NCBI GenBank assembly: GCA_028456385.1
Contig: JALNQF010000357.1
Coordinates: 1-41,160, forward strand
Length of the DNA stretch: 41,160 bases
Direction: 5' to 3'
Origin: Ophiosphaerella korrae
Lineage: Eukaryota > Ascomycota > Dothideomycetes > Pleosporales > Phaeosphaeriaceae
Made by a program: the position numbers and the translations under genes. This document shows positions 8,589 to 16,867 of the stretch, piece after piece; the first letter of the stretch is position 1, and each line of letters begins with the position of its first letter. The notes beneath the pieces were generated by a model, which saw only the letters and a list, made by a program, of their open reading frames with translations, searched no databases and was not told the DNA's origin.

Positions 8589-9252
8589 CAGTCGTGACTA
8601 GTCTCCTGGCCTTTGCTTGCTTGGTAGAAGAAACGGGACTGCGTTTGAGTATGAAGTAAGAATGTCTGAGGTGGTGAAAAGGCCGTTTAGGAATAGAGTG
8701 GGCACGTGGAAATCGAAGTTAATGCATTGTGTTATAAAGGTGAAAAGAAGTAAGCTTAACATGCTGATGCGTTGGTACTTCGTTACGGTGGAAGTGATGA
8801 TGCAGCCAGTCGCCTGCAACTGCTACCCGGGGGCATTCTCTCGACCGCTACTAGCCAAAAAGAAACGAACTGGCTCTACGCCCCTCAACAAATTGGGGTA
8901 GTAAAAGGACGAATACCTCAAAGTCTCGAGCATATAATAAAAATATTGGCTAACCTAAGACTTGTCCTATACACATCATATGTAGTGTCGCGAGTTCTGA
9001 TTCGCGGACTTCGATAACACGCTCTCTATGATATCGATTGAACACCACTGGCCTATTCTCACCTATCTGATCTTGGAGGGCGATGGGATTTTTTGGATCT
9101 AGATACCTTGGATTGAGGTATGAGAGTGGCAATAATGAGACAAGGGCGTGACACCAGATCTTGAAAGGCATCACGTCTCTGTAGTGGTCAATTGCATCCA
9201 CTTTGTGGTTTATCTTGCTAAGATTTGAAACTCTGCTCAACCTACCATACCA
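8589..9252. other. Intergenic region with one unrecognised minus-strand frame (9,240-8,950)
   Basis: Most of this stretch has no feature I can support. A 96-codon minus-strand frame (9,240-8,950) contains IDHYRDVMPFKIWCHALVSL and LSYLNPRYLDPKNPIAL. It has ordinary amino-acid composition but I do not recognise it. It lacks neighbours in frame and could be a gene fragment or chance. Confidence 0.25.
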
Positions 9253-9630
9253 ATGCCGAAGAATAGACCATTAGACACCCTTGAGTCCGCTACACCTACT
9301 TCAATATCAGCCCCACACCAAGTTCGATTACCGAGAACGGCTCGCGGCACTTTTCTCCTCGTTCACAATTCATTTTGCTCTAGAGGTCCTTTCGAACGAT
9401 ATTCAAGTTGCCGCTTTAGAGCGTGCGCGATTTTCCTACCAGGACCCGAAACACCACGCTCTATGAGAGTCATCTTTCGTGTCCAAATGAATCCCCACTT
9501 AAGCACGAAATGATCAGACACGCATACGGAGAAGTAACGACGGATGGGCTGAAATGGCCAGGAAACCGAATTGGGAATTTCGCGTCAAGGAACTATGGGC
9601 ATGGTCCACACTGACATCCTGTCGGATAAT
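9253..9630 (+). other. Unrecognised overlapping coding-like fragments
   Basis: The plus frame 9,281-9,466 (HTKFDYRERLAALFSSFTIH, then ALEVLSNDIQVAALERARF) is protein-like but ends early. Other frames continue with text such as NWEFRVKELWAWSTLTSC up to about 9,690. The pattern suggests a small frameshifted gene relic of unknown family. I cannot assign a function. Confidence 0.25.
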
Positions 9631-9639
9631 CGCAGGAGC

Positions 9640-9700
9640 GTTGCACTGTCACGTGCTCTCGCTTAAGAGCCCTCGGGCGTATACAGCCTAGTGTCAAATC
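9640..9700 (+). repeat. Unmutated copy of a repeat segment also present, RIP-mutated, at 16,615-16,675
   Basis: The segment CACGTGCTCTCGCTTAAGAG followed by CCCTCGGGCGTATACAGCCTAG lines up with TACATACTCTTGCTTAAGAG and CTCTTAGGTATATATAATCTAG near 16,622. Nearly every difference is C-to-T or G-to-A. It is probably part of an LTR: the 16.6-kb copy is followed at once by a gag zinc knuckle. Confidence 0.55.
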
Positions 9701-9717
9701 GAAATGAAGCAGTTCTG

Positions 9718-9864
9718 TGTTGATTTAGAGAGCCCATAAGGGGTTTTATATACAGCCCTAGAAGGGGGAAGGGGGTATCCTTTTACAGATATGGAAGGAT
9801 AATCCACCACCAAAACGCTGGCCCTCAGCAAACTGACACCTAGATTCTTGCATTCAATACAACA
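9718..9864 (+). repeat. Possible small solo LTR or LTR fragment (TGTTG..CAACA ends)
   Basis: The segment begins TGTTGATTTAGAG and ends TTCAATACAACA, giving 5-bp inverted ends of the LTR type. It has an internal TTTTATATACAGCC TATA-like box and an inverted pair TATCCTT/AAGGATA (9,775-9,803). The flanking 5-mers (TTCTG and CAGGA) do not match, so insertion is not proven. Confidence 0.25.
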
Positions 9865-10167
9865 CAGGATGGCCTCAACAATTCATCCGACACATCCCTA
9901 TCAAAGTAGGGCAATTGATATGGAAATTCCAAAGTATATACCCAAAAGTGATAGAGAGGATGAACAAATGATTCTGATAATAAATGCCTGATCTCGAGTG
10001 AGGTTAAATGAAATGAGACAGCAAATTCATACCACGCCGTCAGATATCTGTGAATGTAACTTGCCAAACTTAGTTCTGCACGACTATGCTATCTCAACCA
10101 CAAAAAGTGGGCAGTTTCCCACACTAGAGACTCCGCTGTGTAGAAAAATATATATGCCATTGTATCC
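9865..10167. other. Intergenic, no feature recognised
   Basis: Short frames on both strands lack family motifs; moderate AT content, no strong RIP. Confidence 0.4.
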
Positions 10168-10371
10168 TTACATGCTGCTGACTGAGAACTGCAATAAGTT
10201 AAACACGGTATTCCTATCTACGAACGTTTCAGCATGGCGCCAAATCCAACAGCCTGGAAGCATAGAAAAATCCATGCAATGGTTTGCAGTGACTTGCTCA
10301 ATAATGCTGCAGCAGTCAGAAATGAAGGCTGCACCAGCCGGTCGGTCATCGCAATACACTCCAACCTCCAT
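10168..10371 (-). CDS. Small cysteine-containing hypothetical protein or last exon
   Basis: The minus frame from the ATG at 10,371 encodes 67 residues starting MEVGVYCDDRPAGAAF, with Cys at about 7, 20, 21, 32 and 41, including CCSIIEQV and MLPGCW. The spacing of Cys and the YCDDRP/DC..I pattern recall small secreted fungal proteins. No signal peptide precedes it in frame, and the upstream codons run into the MITE at 10,445. Either an upstream signal-peptide exon was lost or replaced, or this is a relic. I do not claim a family. Confidence 0.3.
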   Translation of the reverse strand: MEVGVYCDDRPAGAAFISDCCSIIEQVTANHCMDFSMLPGCWIWRHAETFVDRNTVFNLLQFSVSSM

Positions 10372-10438
10372 ATCCGGCAACTGATGAGAAAATGGTGAGA
10401 TCTCTGATGTATTGCTATGTAGGAGGATAGGTATGTAT

Positions 10439-10444
10439 AAGTAT
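10439..10444 (+). repeat. Target-site duplication AAGTAT next to MITE copy 2
   Basis: AAGTAT before the element pairs with AGGTAT at 10,684-10,689 after it: five of six positions, with the one difference being G/A. Confidence 0.5.
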
Positions 10445-10683
10445 TGGCAGCTGGCGTAGGAGGGAGGCAATCAGTGAGGGAGACATGAGTTGTATAGCTA
10501 TCTAATGAGGGGTTTATATAGGAGACTGGTTCCTATCCAGTTAACCTGATAGCGACTGGTGCAAGCTAGAAGGATGGAAGGAAGTTTGGTGATGACGTTG
10601 GTGTGCTGACTTCCGTTGTATAGTCGTACTGTCCTCCAGACAGTGACTTGCAGTCATACTTTCCTTTGTGTATACTAGCTGCC
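10445..10683 (-). mobile_element. 239-bp MITE (copy 2), opposite orientation to copy 1
   Basis: On the plus strand it begins TGGCAGCTGGCGTAGG and ends TATACTAGCTGCC. Its reverse complement matches 6,267-6,499 nearly base for base, including AGGACAGTACGACTATACAA and GGAACCAGTCTCCTATATAA. Small indels account for 239 versus 233 bp. It lies 142 bp past the stop codon of the pseudokinase gene, so it could contribute to that gene's 3' end. Confidence 0.8.
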
Positions 10684-10825
10684 AGGTATGGGAAACGTAG
10701 GCAGCTGCGATAGTATAGGCAGCACAGTAGGCAGCAGCGCCGGCTGTCATAACCCTCTCGCATTTCATACAACAATCTTTTCTATCTCAAAGAGAATCTG
10801 TTGGCCCAGGATTAGTGATAACATG

Positions 10826-12316
10826 TTAATTCGATGTAAACTGTCCAGTGGGGATTACCTTCTCGATATAGCGCACGCCAACCACAATACCGTCTTCATC
10901 TTCAAATTCTTTTACATCGCCAAATCCTTTATTACCCTTGTCTAGACAAGTCAAACAAGACACAACAAGACTTGAGTATATAGTGCCCATCAATCCGGGT
11001 AGGCGTGATCGAGCCATCTCAACAAGAATAGTCTTGACACCCGCTGCTGCTCTTCGCTTATCTTTCGATAGAATATGCTCAGAGATTTTCAAGTCAGGTC
11101 CAGGCTTCCAGACCTTAATATTGATATTGCTATTAGGGTCGCTAGGGAAACAGTCGGAATAATCCACGAAGGAACTCCAGAGGCCAATCTCTAATAAACA
11201 CACACCGATGCTGTAAATGTCATGTTGCATCTTAAATGCGTCCTCTGGGTGAAGACCTTGCCGCCTGGGATGTCTATACAGGTTCTTTTCCCAGAATTCA
11301 TCGCCGTGCATGGCTGTCCGGCGTTCAGCAAAGCGGAATTTCTCAAAGCCAATCAAGAATGGTGTACCAAGTTTCTCTGGTGATGGTTGAAGGACGATGA
11401 TGTTCTCTGGGCATATGCTCTTATGAACAATACGAGAGGAATGGAGAAACACTATCGCTCGAGCAAGGGATACTGCCAGATTAAAGCGCTCATTCAGAGG
11501 GTATCTTGTCTCGCCTAAGAGGAGAGACCGAAGGCTGCATGGAACTGTTCGGACCAATTCAGGTGGGTATGAAAATACAAAATCGAACGCTGTAATCGCC
11601 GCGGTAGATTCATTGCGCACCTTGATAACTCCTTCACAAGAAAGAAGACCGAACTGCTCTGGGTCAATCTTCGATAGAATGCGAGCAAGGTCGCGTGCAT
11701 CTATTATTGCGTCATCCACATCTGCCAGCTTATCTACTGGAATTCGCTCAATAATAACTCGATGGTCTAGGCTGTCGGTGGTGTTGGCAGTACAATACGG
11801 AATAGATTTTCGGCTTTCAATTTCATAATTGTCGTTGAAAAAGATAGGTGTTGTTGTGTTCGACCCCTTCTTATTTGCTTCATGAGCCTGGCGCAGCTGT
11901 ACCACAGTCGATATTGCCTTATTCTGAGGAGCCCTCTTCTCCGTGATCTGCTGATCGATCGCTGGTACAGTCATGCGGGCAAGGAAAAACCATGATGGAT
12001 CGAACCTCCTTTGCCACTTCTCTAGGTCGTCAATTATGGCCTCAAGAGACGTACTTGCGAACAGGGAGTACTTCAGCCGTTTTGTTTCCCCTCTTTTGGC
12101 AATAATTTTGTCTAAAGTTGTGGCCTTCTCCGGTACACCAATAAGGCCATCGATTTTAGTTATTGCTACTTGAAGTTTGCCTTGGAGTACCTGTAGCAGT
12201 GTATTGTGGTGTATCTGAAGTCGCTCGCCCAGTGCTTCCCACACGCTGCGAAGTGCTGAAATCTGGTCTTCTATTTTAATCCAGTGATTTTCGATGGCCA
12301 GGGTGGCTTCTTGCAA
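10826..12316 (-). CDS. HeLo/HET-S-type protein with C-terminal pseudokinase domain
   Basis: 496 codons from the ATG at 12,316. Residues 1-150 are helical and charged (EATLAIENHWIKIEDQI, ..LQVLQGKLQVAITKIDG, then a W/F-rich DPSWFFLARM), which I recognise as the N-terminal region of a widespread Pezizomycotina family often labelled prion-inhibition/HeLo or kinase-like. Residues 225-480 have a kinase C-lobe pattern: ARAIVFLHSSRIVHKSICPE (catalytic loop), LIGFEKFRF and QHDIYSIGVCLLEIGLW. The HRD motif is HKS (298-300) and DFG is IGF (322-324), so both catalytic acids are missing and a pseudokinase is likely. The usual C-terminal end (DEDGIVVGVRYIEKV) is intact. Family N-termini extend further: DRCQAYKRAEIELQ lies in frame just upstream, and a 7-base insertion near 12,370 separates it from more N-terminal sequence up to 12,495. 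Transcribed away from the kinase at 12,895. Confidence 0.75.
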   Translation of the reverse strand: MQEATLAIENHWIKIEDQISALRSVWEALGERLQIHHNTLLQVLQGKLQVAITKIDGLIGVPEKATTLDKIIAKRGETKRLKYSLFASTSLEAIIDDLEKWQRRFDPSWFFLARMTVPAIDQQITEKRAPQNKAISTVVQLRQAHEANKKGSNTTTPIFFNDNYEIESRKSIPYCTANTTDSLDHRVIIERIPVDKLADVDDAIIDARDLARILSKIDPEQFGLLSCEGVIKVRNESTAAITAFDFVFSYPPELVRTVPCSLRSLLLGETRYPLNERFNLAVSLARAIVFLHSSRIVHKSICPENIIVLQPSPEKLGTPFLIGFEKFRFAERRTAMHGDEFWEKNLYRHPRRQGLHPEDAFKMQHDIYSIGVCLLEIGLWSSFVDYSDCFPSDPNSNINIKVWKPGPDLKISEHILSKDKRRAAAGVKTILVEMARSRLPGLMGTIYSSLVVSCLTCLDKGNKGFGDVKEFEDEDGIVVGVRYIEKVIPTGQFTSN

Positions 12317-12495
12317 CTCGATTTCGGCTCGCTTATAGGCTTGACAGCGGTCATAAAGGATGTTTCCATACCTTCATGTTCGTAAGCCCCAGACAACGGC
12401 CTTTCCAAGATACAAGAAGTAACGGCTGAAGATAACGCTAAAAGCCCGCCCCGATATGAGGCATCAAATAGAAAATGCCAGCTCACTTTATGCAT
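12317..12495 (-). pseudogene. Displaced N-terminal coding segment of the pseudokinase gene
   Basis: Codons directly upstream of 12,316 read GNILYDRCQAYKRAEIEL in the same frame. Further up the frame is closed, but the neighbouring frame from the ATG at 12,495 gives LLALSSAVTSCILERPL and GAYEHEG. Leaving out seven bases (AAGGTAT) between them joins AYEH to GNILYDRC, as in relatives. This implies either a frameshift that silences the full-length form or an unrecognised splice. Confidence 0.45.
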
Positions 12496-12894
12496 ACATC
12501 AACCATCCCAACAGCCCCAAAGGTAAACGACAAGGGGTCCATTTTTGTTGTCGTTGTGGAGGTGCTTAGTTGGGCTGCAAGTTACCCTTTGCCACAAGTC
12601 AAGTTGTACTGGTTTACACAATCCACAGCAAACGAGAACGGGCCAGAGAAGCGTTTGAGAAAAGCGCACGAAAGTTGTGCTTAAATATGAGGGTCAAAAA
12701 TCAAATTCCAACATGCTGGGTAGTTTATTGTCGCGCTACACTCCAGCGAGTGTGCACACAGGGCAATGAGGGCAAGGCGGGGCTTTTCAGCCTCAGCTGA
12801 GCGACGACCACGTGGCGTCGATTCCCTGGTCTTTCCGTCAGCTCACAACCCCACTGTTCACGGCTTCCAACCTTTCTGTCCTCGGCCTGCAGCT
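12496..12894. promoter_or_regulatory. Divergent intergenic region shared by the pseudokinase and kinase genes
   Basis: About 400 bp between the two divergent genes (578 bp if the pseudokinase starts at 12,316). It contains a perfect palindrome CCACGTGG (12,808-12,815) with an E-box core CACGTG, a typical bHLH or bZIP target, about 80 bp before the kinase ATG, and a pyrimidine-rich stretch before that ATG. A shared promoter would allow co-expression; this is inferred from layout only. Confidence 0.4.
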
Positions 12895-14439
12895 ATGGCC
12901 TCCTCCCAAAGCTATGATCTTTTCCTCGAACACTTTCGGCAAGAGGCGGTAGTTACGGCTGAATGCACAACTCACATTGAATACGAGACTGGCCGAGGCC
13001 GAGGCAGAGGCAGGGAGAAGATCGAGAAGAAATGGTACAGGAAACGACGGATTGGAAAGGGCGCATTCGCAGAGGTCTGGCTTGAAGTCAGACATGAAAA
13101 TGACGAGAAGAGGGCGGTCAAGATTATAGACAAGGAATGGATGGAGCAGCTGAAGGTAGACTATAAGAAGGAGCTCCTCGCTATGTCGATGTTGTCCAAG
13201 CCCCAGTACCAGCAAGAAGAGGTACTTGTAAAATTCTTCGGGTGGTACTATGATCCCTTGAATCTCTTCCTTTCAATGGAGTATTTCGAGCTTGGCGATT
13301 TGGAACGGCACCTCACAGAGCCTCTCACGGAGGACGAAGTCAAAGACATAACTACAGATGTACTCAATGGCCTCCGCATAATTCACAGAGAGAACTTTGC
13401 CCACCGCGACGTCAAGCCAGGGAATATCTTTGTCGTTCAGAAGCCACCCTCAGCAAATTGGTGGGTCAAGATAGGAGACTTTGGGATTTCTAAACGAGTT
13501 GCCAGTAATATAACCGCGTTTCGCACGCGAACCGGCACACCTGTCTACCAGGCCCCTGAAATCGATGGATTCTACGATACCGACGACCCCACCTCTGTGT
13601 ACGACAAAGCTGTTGATATATGGTCTCTGGGTTGTGTCGTCTATAAAATCGCAACACAGAAGGTGCCGTTTCGAAGGTCGGTGGATATCGAAGCATTCTG
13701 TGACGGCGATATGCCGTTTCCAGAAGAACCACTTTCAGCCGTAATGGGCAGAGACGGAGTGGAATTCGTCAAGAGTCTGATTGTTCCGAACCCTCGAGAA
13801 CGCCTATGTGCAGAGTGTGCACTCGAATCGTCATGGCTGCCACAGCGGGAGACTGAGAGCGAATCTATGGGTTTTAGTGACAAAACTGAATCTCACACTA
13901 GGGTATTCAATGAGTCGGACAACTCGTTCAAGATAGTCATGGATCGGAATACTCTTACTAGAAAGGAGAATAACAGCACCAGCCTACCAACAAGGAAGGA
14001 GCCTGACGAGAACCCCGCAACAAAGAAGAGTAGTGAGGATAGCCTTCCAAACACCAATTTTCTGGCTATGTCCAAAACAGCTGCCGCAGCCGGCATTCCA
14101 ATTGTCAGTACAGCTGATGGTACTAACTTTTCCGCCCCTGAGGGCACGAAGATGACTGTGGGCTTTACTAGGAAGCCAATCCAGTTACATCCTGTAGTGC
14201 GGTGGGGCAGTTACATCTACTGGCCTCTTTCTTATCATGATAACCGGGTTTCCACGGCGGTTGTTATGACGGACTCAGTGCATAATATCATTCTGACACT
14301 AGAGGTCCGTGGTGCTCGGTACGCGGACGAGATCATAATTATCGAAGCAACGAAGCAAGTTGGCTTTATCGGGCAAGCTGGCCAAATGGCCAGTGTCTCA
14401 TGGGATGTCCTACGCGCCGCTCAACCAGTCAATCGCTAG
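12895..14439 (+). CDS. Serine/threonine protein kinase with a conserved-looking C-terminal extension
   Basis: A single uninterrupted frame of 514 codons from the ATG at 12,895 (an upstream in-frame ATG at 12,766 gives a less likely 557). It has a complete active-kinase motif set: glycine loop GKGAFAEVW (54-62), AVKII with Lys76, HRDVKPGN (170-177), GDFGISK (194-200), TGTPVYQAPE (213-222) and DIWSLGCVVY (241-250). TGTP/APE suggests a CAMK/calcium-kinase-like or generic fungal Ser/Thr kinase that phosphorylates protein substrates. Before the domain is an RG-rich run (33-41). After about residue 320 comes a polar Ser/Asn/Lys-rich linker. Residues 420-514 form a separate compact block (VVRWGSYIYWPLSYHDNR, then SVHNIILTLEVRGARY, FIGQAGQ) whose family I do not know. 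Divergent to the pseudokinase gene. Best preserved gene of the window. Confidence 0.9.
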   Translation: MASSQSYDLFLEHFRQEAVVTAECTTHIEYETGRGRGRGREKIEKKWYRKRRIGKGAFAEVWLEVRHENDEKRAVKIIDKEWMEQLKVDYKKELLAMSMLSKPQYQQEEVLVKFFGWYYDPLNLFLSMEYFELGDLERHLTEPLTEDEVKDITTDVLNGLRIIHRENFAHRDVKPGNIFVVQKPPSANWWVKIGDFGISKRVASNITAFRTRTGTPVYQAPEIDGFYDTDDPTSVYDKAVDIWSLGCVVYKIATQKVPFRRSVDIEAFCDGDMPFPEEPLSAVMGRDGVEFVKSLIVPNPRERLCAECALESSWLPQRETESESMGFSDKTESHTRVFNESDNSFKIVMDRNTLTRKENNSTSLPTRKEPDENPATKKSSEDSLPNTNFLAMSKTAAAAGIPIVSTADGTNFSAPEGTKMTVGFTRKPIQLHPVVRWGSYIYWPLSYHDNRVSTAVVMTDSVHNIILTLEVRGARYADEIIIIEATKQVGFIGQAGQMASVSWDVLRAAQPVNR

Positions 14440-15350
14440 ACTCTTGCCAACACATACCCTGACAAGATGCGGCTACCTTCATAGTAACAGCAGTGGCCTT
14501 GACAAATTGTATTTAAAATTTGGAGTATCCGATCCAAAACGTAGAGGTGCAGCAAGATATCAGGGATATACACTCTTTGGCATAAGCCGTGGGAGACGGC
14601 CGCTGCCAAGCTTCACTCTCACGTTCGTGCTTAGTTCAGCTTTCGGAATTCCGGTCACAAATAACTCATGCTTTTTCGCTCACATCAAGTCAACGGTTTC
14701 GTCAATTGGATCCAGCTACCATTTCGCCGTTTTGTTCTCGTATTCCGGCCACGTCGGCCCCTCCACAACTACTCATGTGACCAAAGCCCAAATGCGGTGA
14801 GGCGTTTTATGGACTCAGCTGAAGCTTCGCAGCTTTGACCACTCACGTATTAATCGCAACACACAAAGTTCGTAAAACTCGGCAGAGCAATAGGCAACCG
14901 CACTAGCTAACGGCTCAGAAATTCTGCCTTGTGCAGCCTCGCTTCCAGTGACTTGAGGCTTGTCCAGCTGAGCATATACTTTTTCCAGCTGAGTGCGTAA
15001 GGATGCCTAGGCTTCATTGACAGGGAGTACCTTGCTTGTAAAGGAAGAAGAAATAAGTGAACGGTGACGAACCCCGGCAAACCATGGCCCCGAAACCTTG
15101 TGTCAGTATTTTGGAGATTCGTCAACCCCAGCAAGCCCATATGGCGCCCCCTTCTTCAGCTTTTCAATGCGAATCTTCGCTTTCACCGGTTGCCTTTTTA
15201 GACATCAGCGTAGTATATAATGTATTCAATCTCAATGATTTTGTTCTCGCAGACCAGAACGTGGTTACCGGAGTAAAAGGGTTATCCTCTAGTTTACTTG
15301 CTTAGTAGCTTTATTATCCTTGCCACGGTTTCATAATCCGCAATATTTAA
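14440..15350. other. Intergenic region, no gene supported
   Basis: Contains short frames on both strands with no recognisable motif. A frame overlapping the kinase 3' end (to 14,800) has the look of a shadow followed by random sequence. A TATA-like TATATAATG lies near 15,214, too far (340 bp) from the MORN start to be assigned with confidence. Confidence 0.5.
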
Positions 15351-15355
15351 CCAAT
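15351..15355 (+). promoter_or_regulatory. CCAAT box upstream of the MORN gene
   Basis: AACCAATCA lies about 200 bp before the ATG at 15,555. A C/T-rich leader follows (near 15,405-15,430), a usual arrangement for ascomycete promoters bound by the HAP/CBC complex. Confidence 0.35.
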
Positions 15356-15554
15356 CACATTCGACTCATCTGTTCCTCGGACGTGTGCGTAACTGCCGCC
15401 AGAACTCCCCTTCCCTCTTCTTCTACCGGGAAAAGGCTGACAAAGTTGCCAGACAAACCTAGTCCAGATCTGAAAGGCACCACCCTGTTCCTCCTTTCTT
15501 CACCAAGACAACTATTAGCGGAACGAAAAAATTTATCGCTCCCTACCATTCATC

Positions 15555-16124
15555 ATGGTCATCCTGATTTCCCTACAACCTTTGAGCAAGGGGAAATATA
15601 TGGGCGCAAAGGATGCGCAGGGAAAACCGATCGGAGGCGGGGATATACAGTATAACAACGGGGATACATTCAGCGGCAATTTCAAGAATGGCAAGGCCTG
15701 GCACAGCGGCAGTTACATCACTGACGATTTCGAATACGAAGGCAATTGGAAAAATAACATGGCGCACGGCAAAGGGGTGTGTGAATATAAGAAATATGGA
15801 GCGTACGAAGGTTGGTTTGCCAATGGGAAGAGGGAGGGTTTCGGGAGAATGGAATGGAGTAGGGGAATATGGACATACGAAGGCCAATGGGAAGATGATC
15901 ATGTTAATGGCGAAGGAACATTCAAGATGGAAAACGGGGATTCCATTACTGGTAAAAATTGGACGGATAGTAAGATAAATGGGTATGGGACGATGTTCTA
16001 TGCTAATGGAGATCGCTACGATGGGAACTTCGTAAATGCCAACAAGGACGGCTCAGGGACTATGCGTTACGCATCAGGAAAGAAGCATACGGGGACTTGG
16101 TCGAAGAATAGGCAGATATCGTAG
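15555..16124 (+). CDS. MORN-repeat protein
   Basis: 189 codons without interruption. Six to seven MORN units (YEGxWxxxxxxGxG) are visible: YEGNWKNNMAHGKG (61-74), YEGWFANGKREGFG (84-97), YEGQWEDDHVNGEG (108-121), a weaker unit at 131-145, YDGNFVNANKDGSG (155-168) and a partial HTGTW (178-182), preceded by GDTFSGNFKNG (36-46). MORN repeats form elongated beta-hairpin plates that bind membranes, phosphoinositides or protein partners; no enzymatic domain is attached. The first 12 residues are hydrophobic (MVILISLQPL), but an in-frame Met16 (15,600) is an equally good start. Standing alone between kinase genes and transposon scraps, its role is unknown. Small MORN-only proteins occur patchily in fungi. 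Confidence 0.85.
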   Translation: MVILISLQPLSKGKYMGAKDAQGKPIGGGDIQYNNGDTFSGNFKNGKAWHSGSYITDDFEYEGNWKNNMAHGKGVCEYKKYGAYEGWFANGKREGFGRMEWSRGIWTYEGQWEDDHVNGEGTFKMENGDSITGKNWTDSKINGYGTMFYANGDRYDGNFVNANKDGSGTMRYASGKKHTGTWSKNRQIS

Positions 16125-16684
16125 TTGGACCGGTGGCCAATACAAGTAGAACATCTAATAGCAGAAAGAAAGCCAGTGGAACTCTTGCTGGGTTGATCCA
16201 ATGTTTGATCAAGAACAATCCATTTCTATATCCTCATCTAGATATGATCAATTTCTATTTCCTCTCATAAGTAAACTACTCCTACATTAAGCTGAATCCG
16301 TTTGGGAGTAGACCTAGGATGATAGAAAGGTATATGATAGATCTGCATATGAATATATGAAGTTGCTGTTATGAACTTCTATCTTACCCAAGGATAACAC
16401 CGAAGGACAACCAAGAGGGTAGTCCGTACAACTAGGTCAATAATCACCTAATAGGTATACTTTAGTAAAGGCTAACTCAACACGTGAGGATCGAGGCATA
16501 TATATATTCATTAGTTAATGATATATTAGCTTTAATAGGATTTGAGGTATAATATATTGCTATTAAATTTATTGCTGGATGCAAACTGAAGATATATTGG
16601 AAAATAGCAGGAGTATTACACTATTACATACTCTTGCTTAAGAGCTCTTAGGTATATATAATCTAGATTCTCACATTCTATCCA
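16125..16684. repeat. Moderately RIP-mutated repeat DNA, probably LTR-derived
   Basis: AT-rich, non-coding sequence. Its right part (about 16,615-16,675) is a C-to-T/G-to-A mutated version of 9,640-9,700. It ends TAGATTCTCACATTCTATCC just before a gag zinc-knuckle frame, suggesting an LTR or leader joined to an internally deleted retroelement. No clean LTR boundaries or target duplication were found. Confidence 0.4.
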
Positions 16685-16867
16685 GGAAAAGAGCAAGAGA
16701 TCAAGGAGGGACTATGCTTCTACTGTAAGAAACCCGGCCATAACAAGGCATACTGCAAAGAGAAGAAGGCAAAGAATGGTCAATTTGGAGGAAACTTCCG
16801 CCTAAGGAACCCTATCCCCTATCACTTCAACTCCGCACTCTTGAACTACCCTATCGCCACTCATTAA
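16685..16867 (+). pseudogene. Retrotransposon gag fragment with an intact CCHC zinc knuckle
   Basis: The frame reads EQEIKEGLCFYCKKPGHNKA then YCKEKK: a perfect CX2CX4HX4C knuckle (C-F-Y-C-KKPG-H-NKAY-C), the nucleic-acid-binding motif of Ty1/Copia and Gypsy Gag proteins. The frame continues about 35 codons to TAA at 16,867 without protease or polymerase sequence. Unlike the surroundings it has no RIP-type stops. Confidence 0.7.

Noticed and set aside
12838..13215. Minus-strand 125-codon frame opposite the kinase start
   Set aside because: Shadow of the kinase coding strand; low-complexity Ser/Ala run mirrors the RG-rich repeat.
14360..14800. Plus-strand frame overlapping the kinase 3' end
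   Set aside because: First part is a shadow of the kinase gene, the remainder random-looking.
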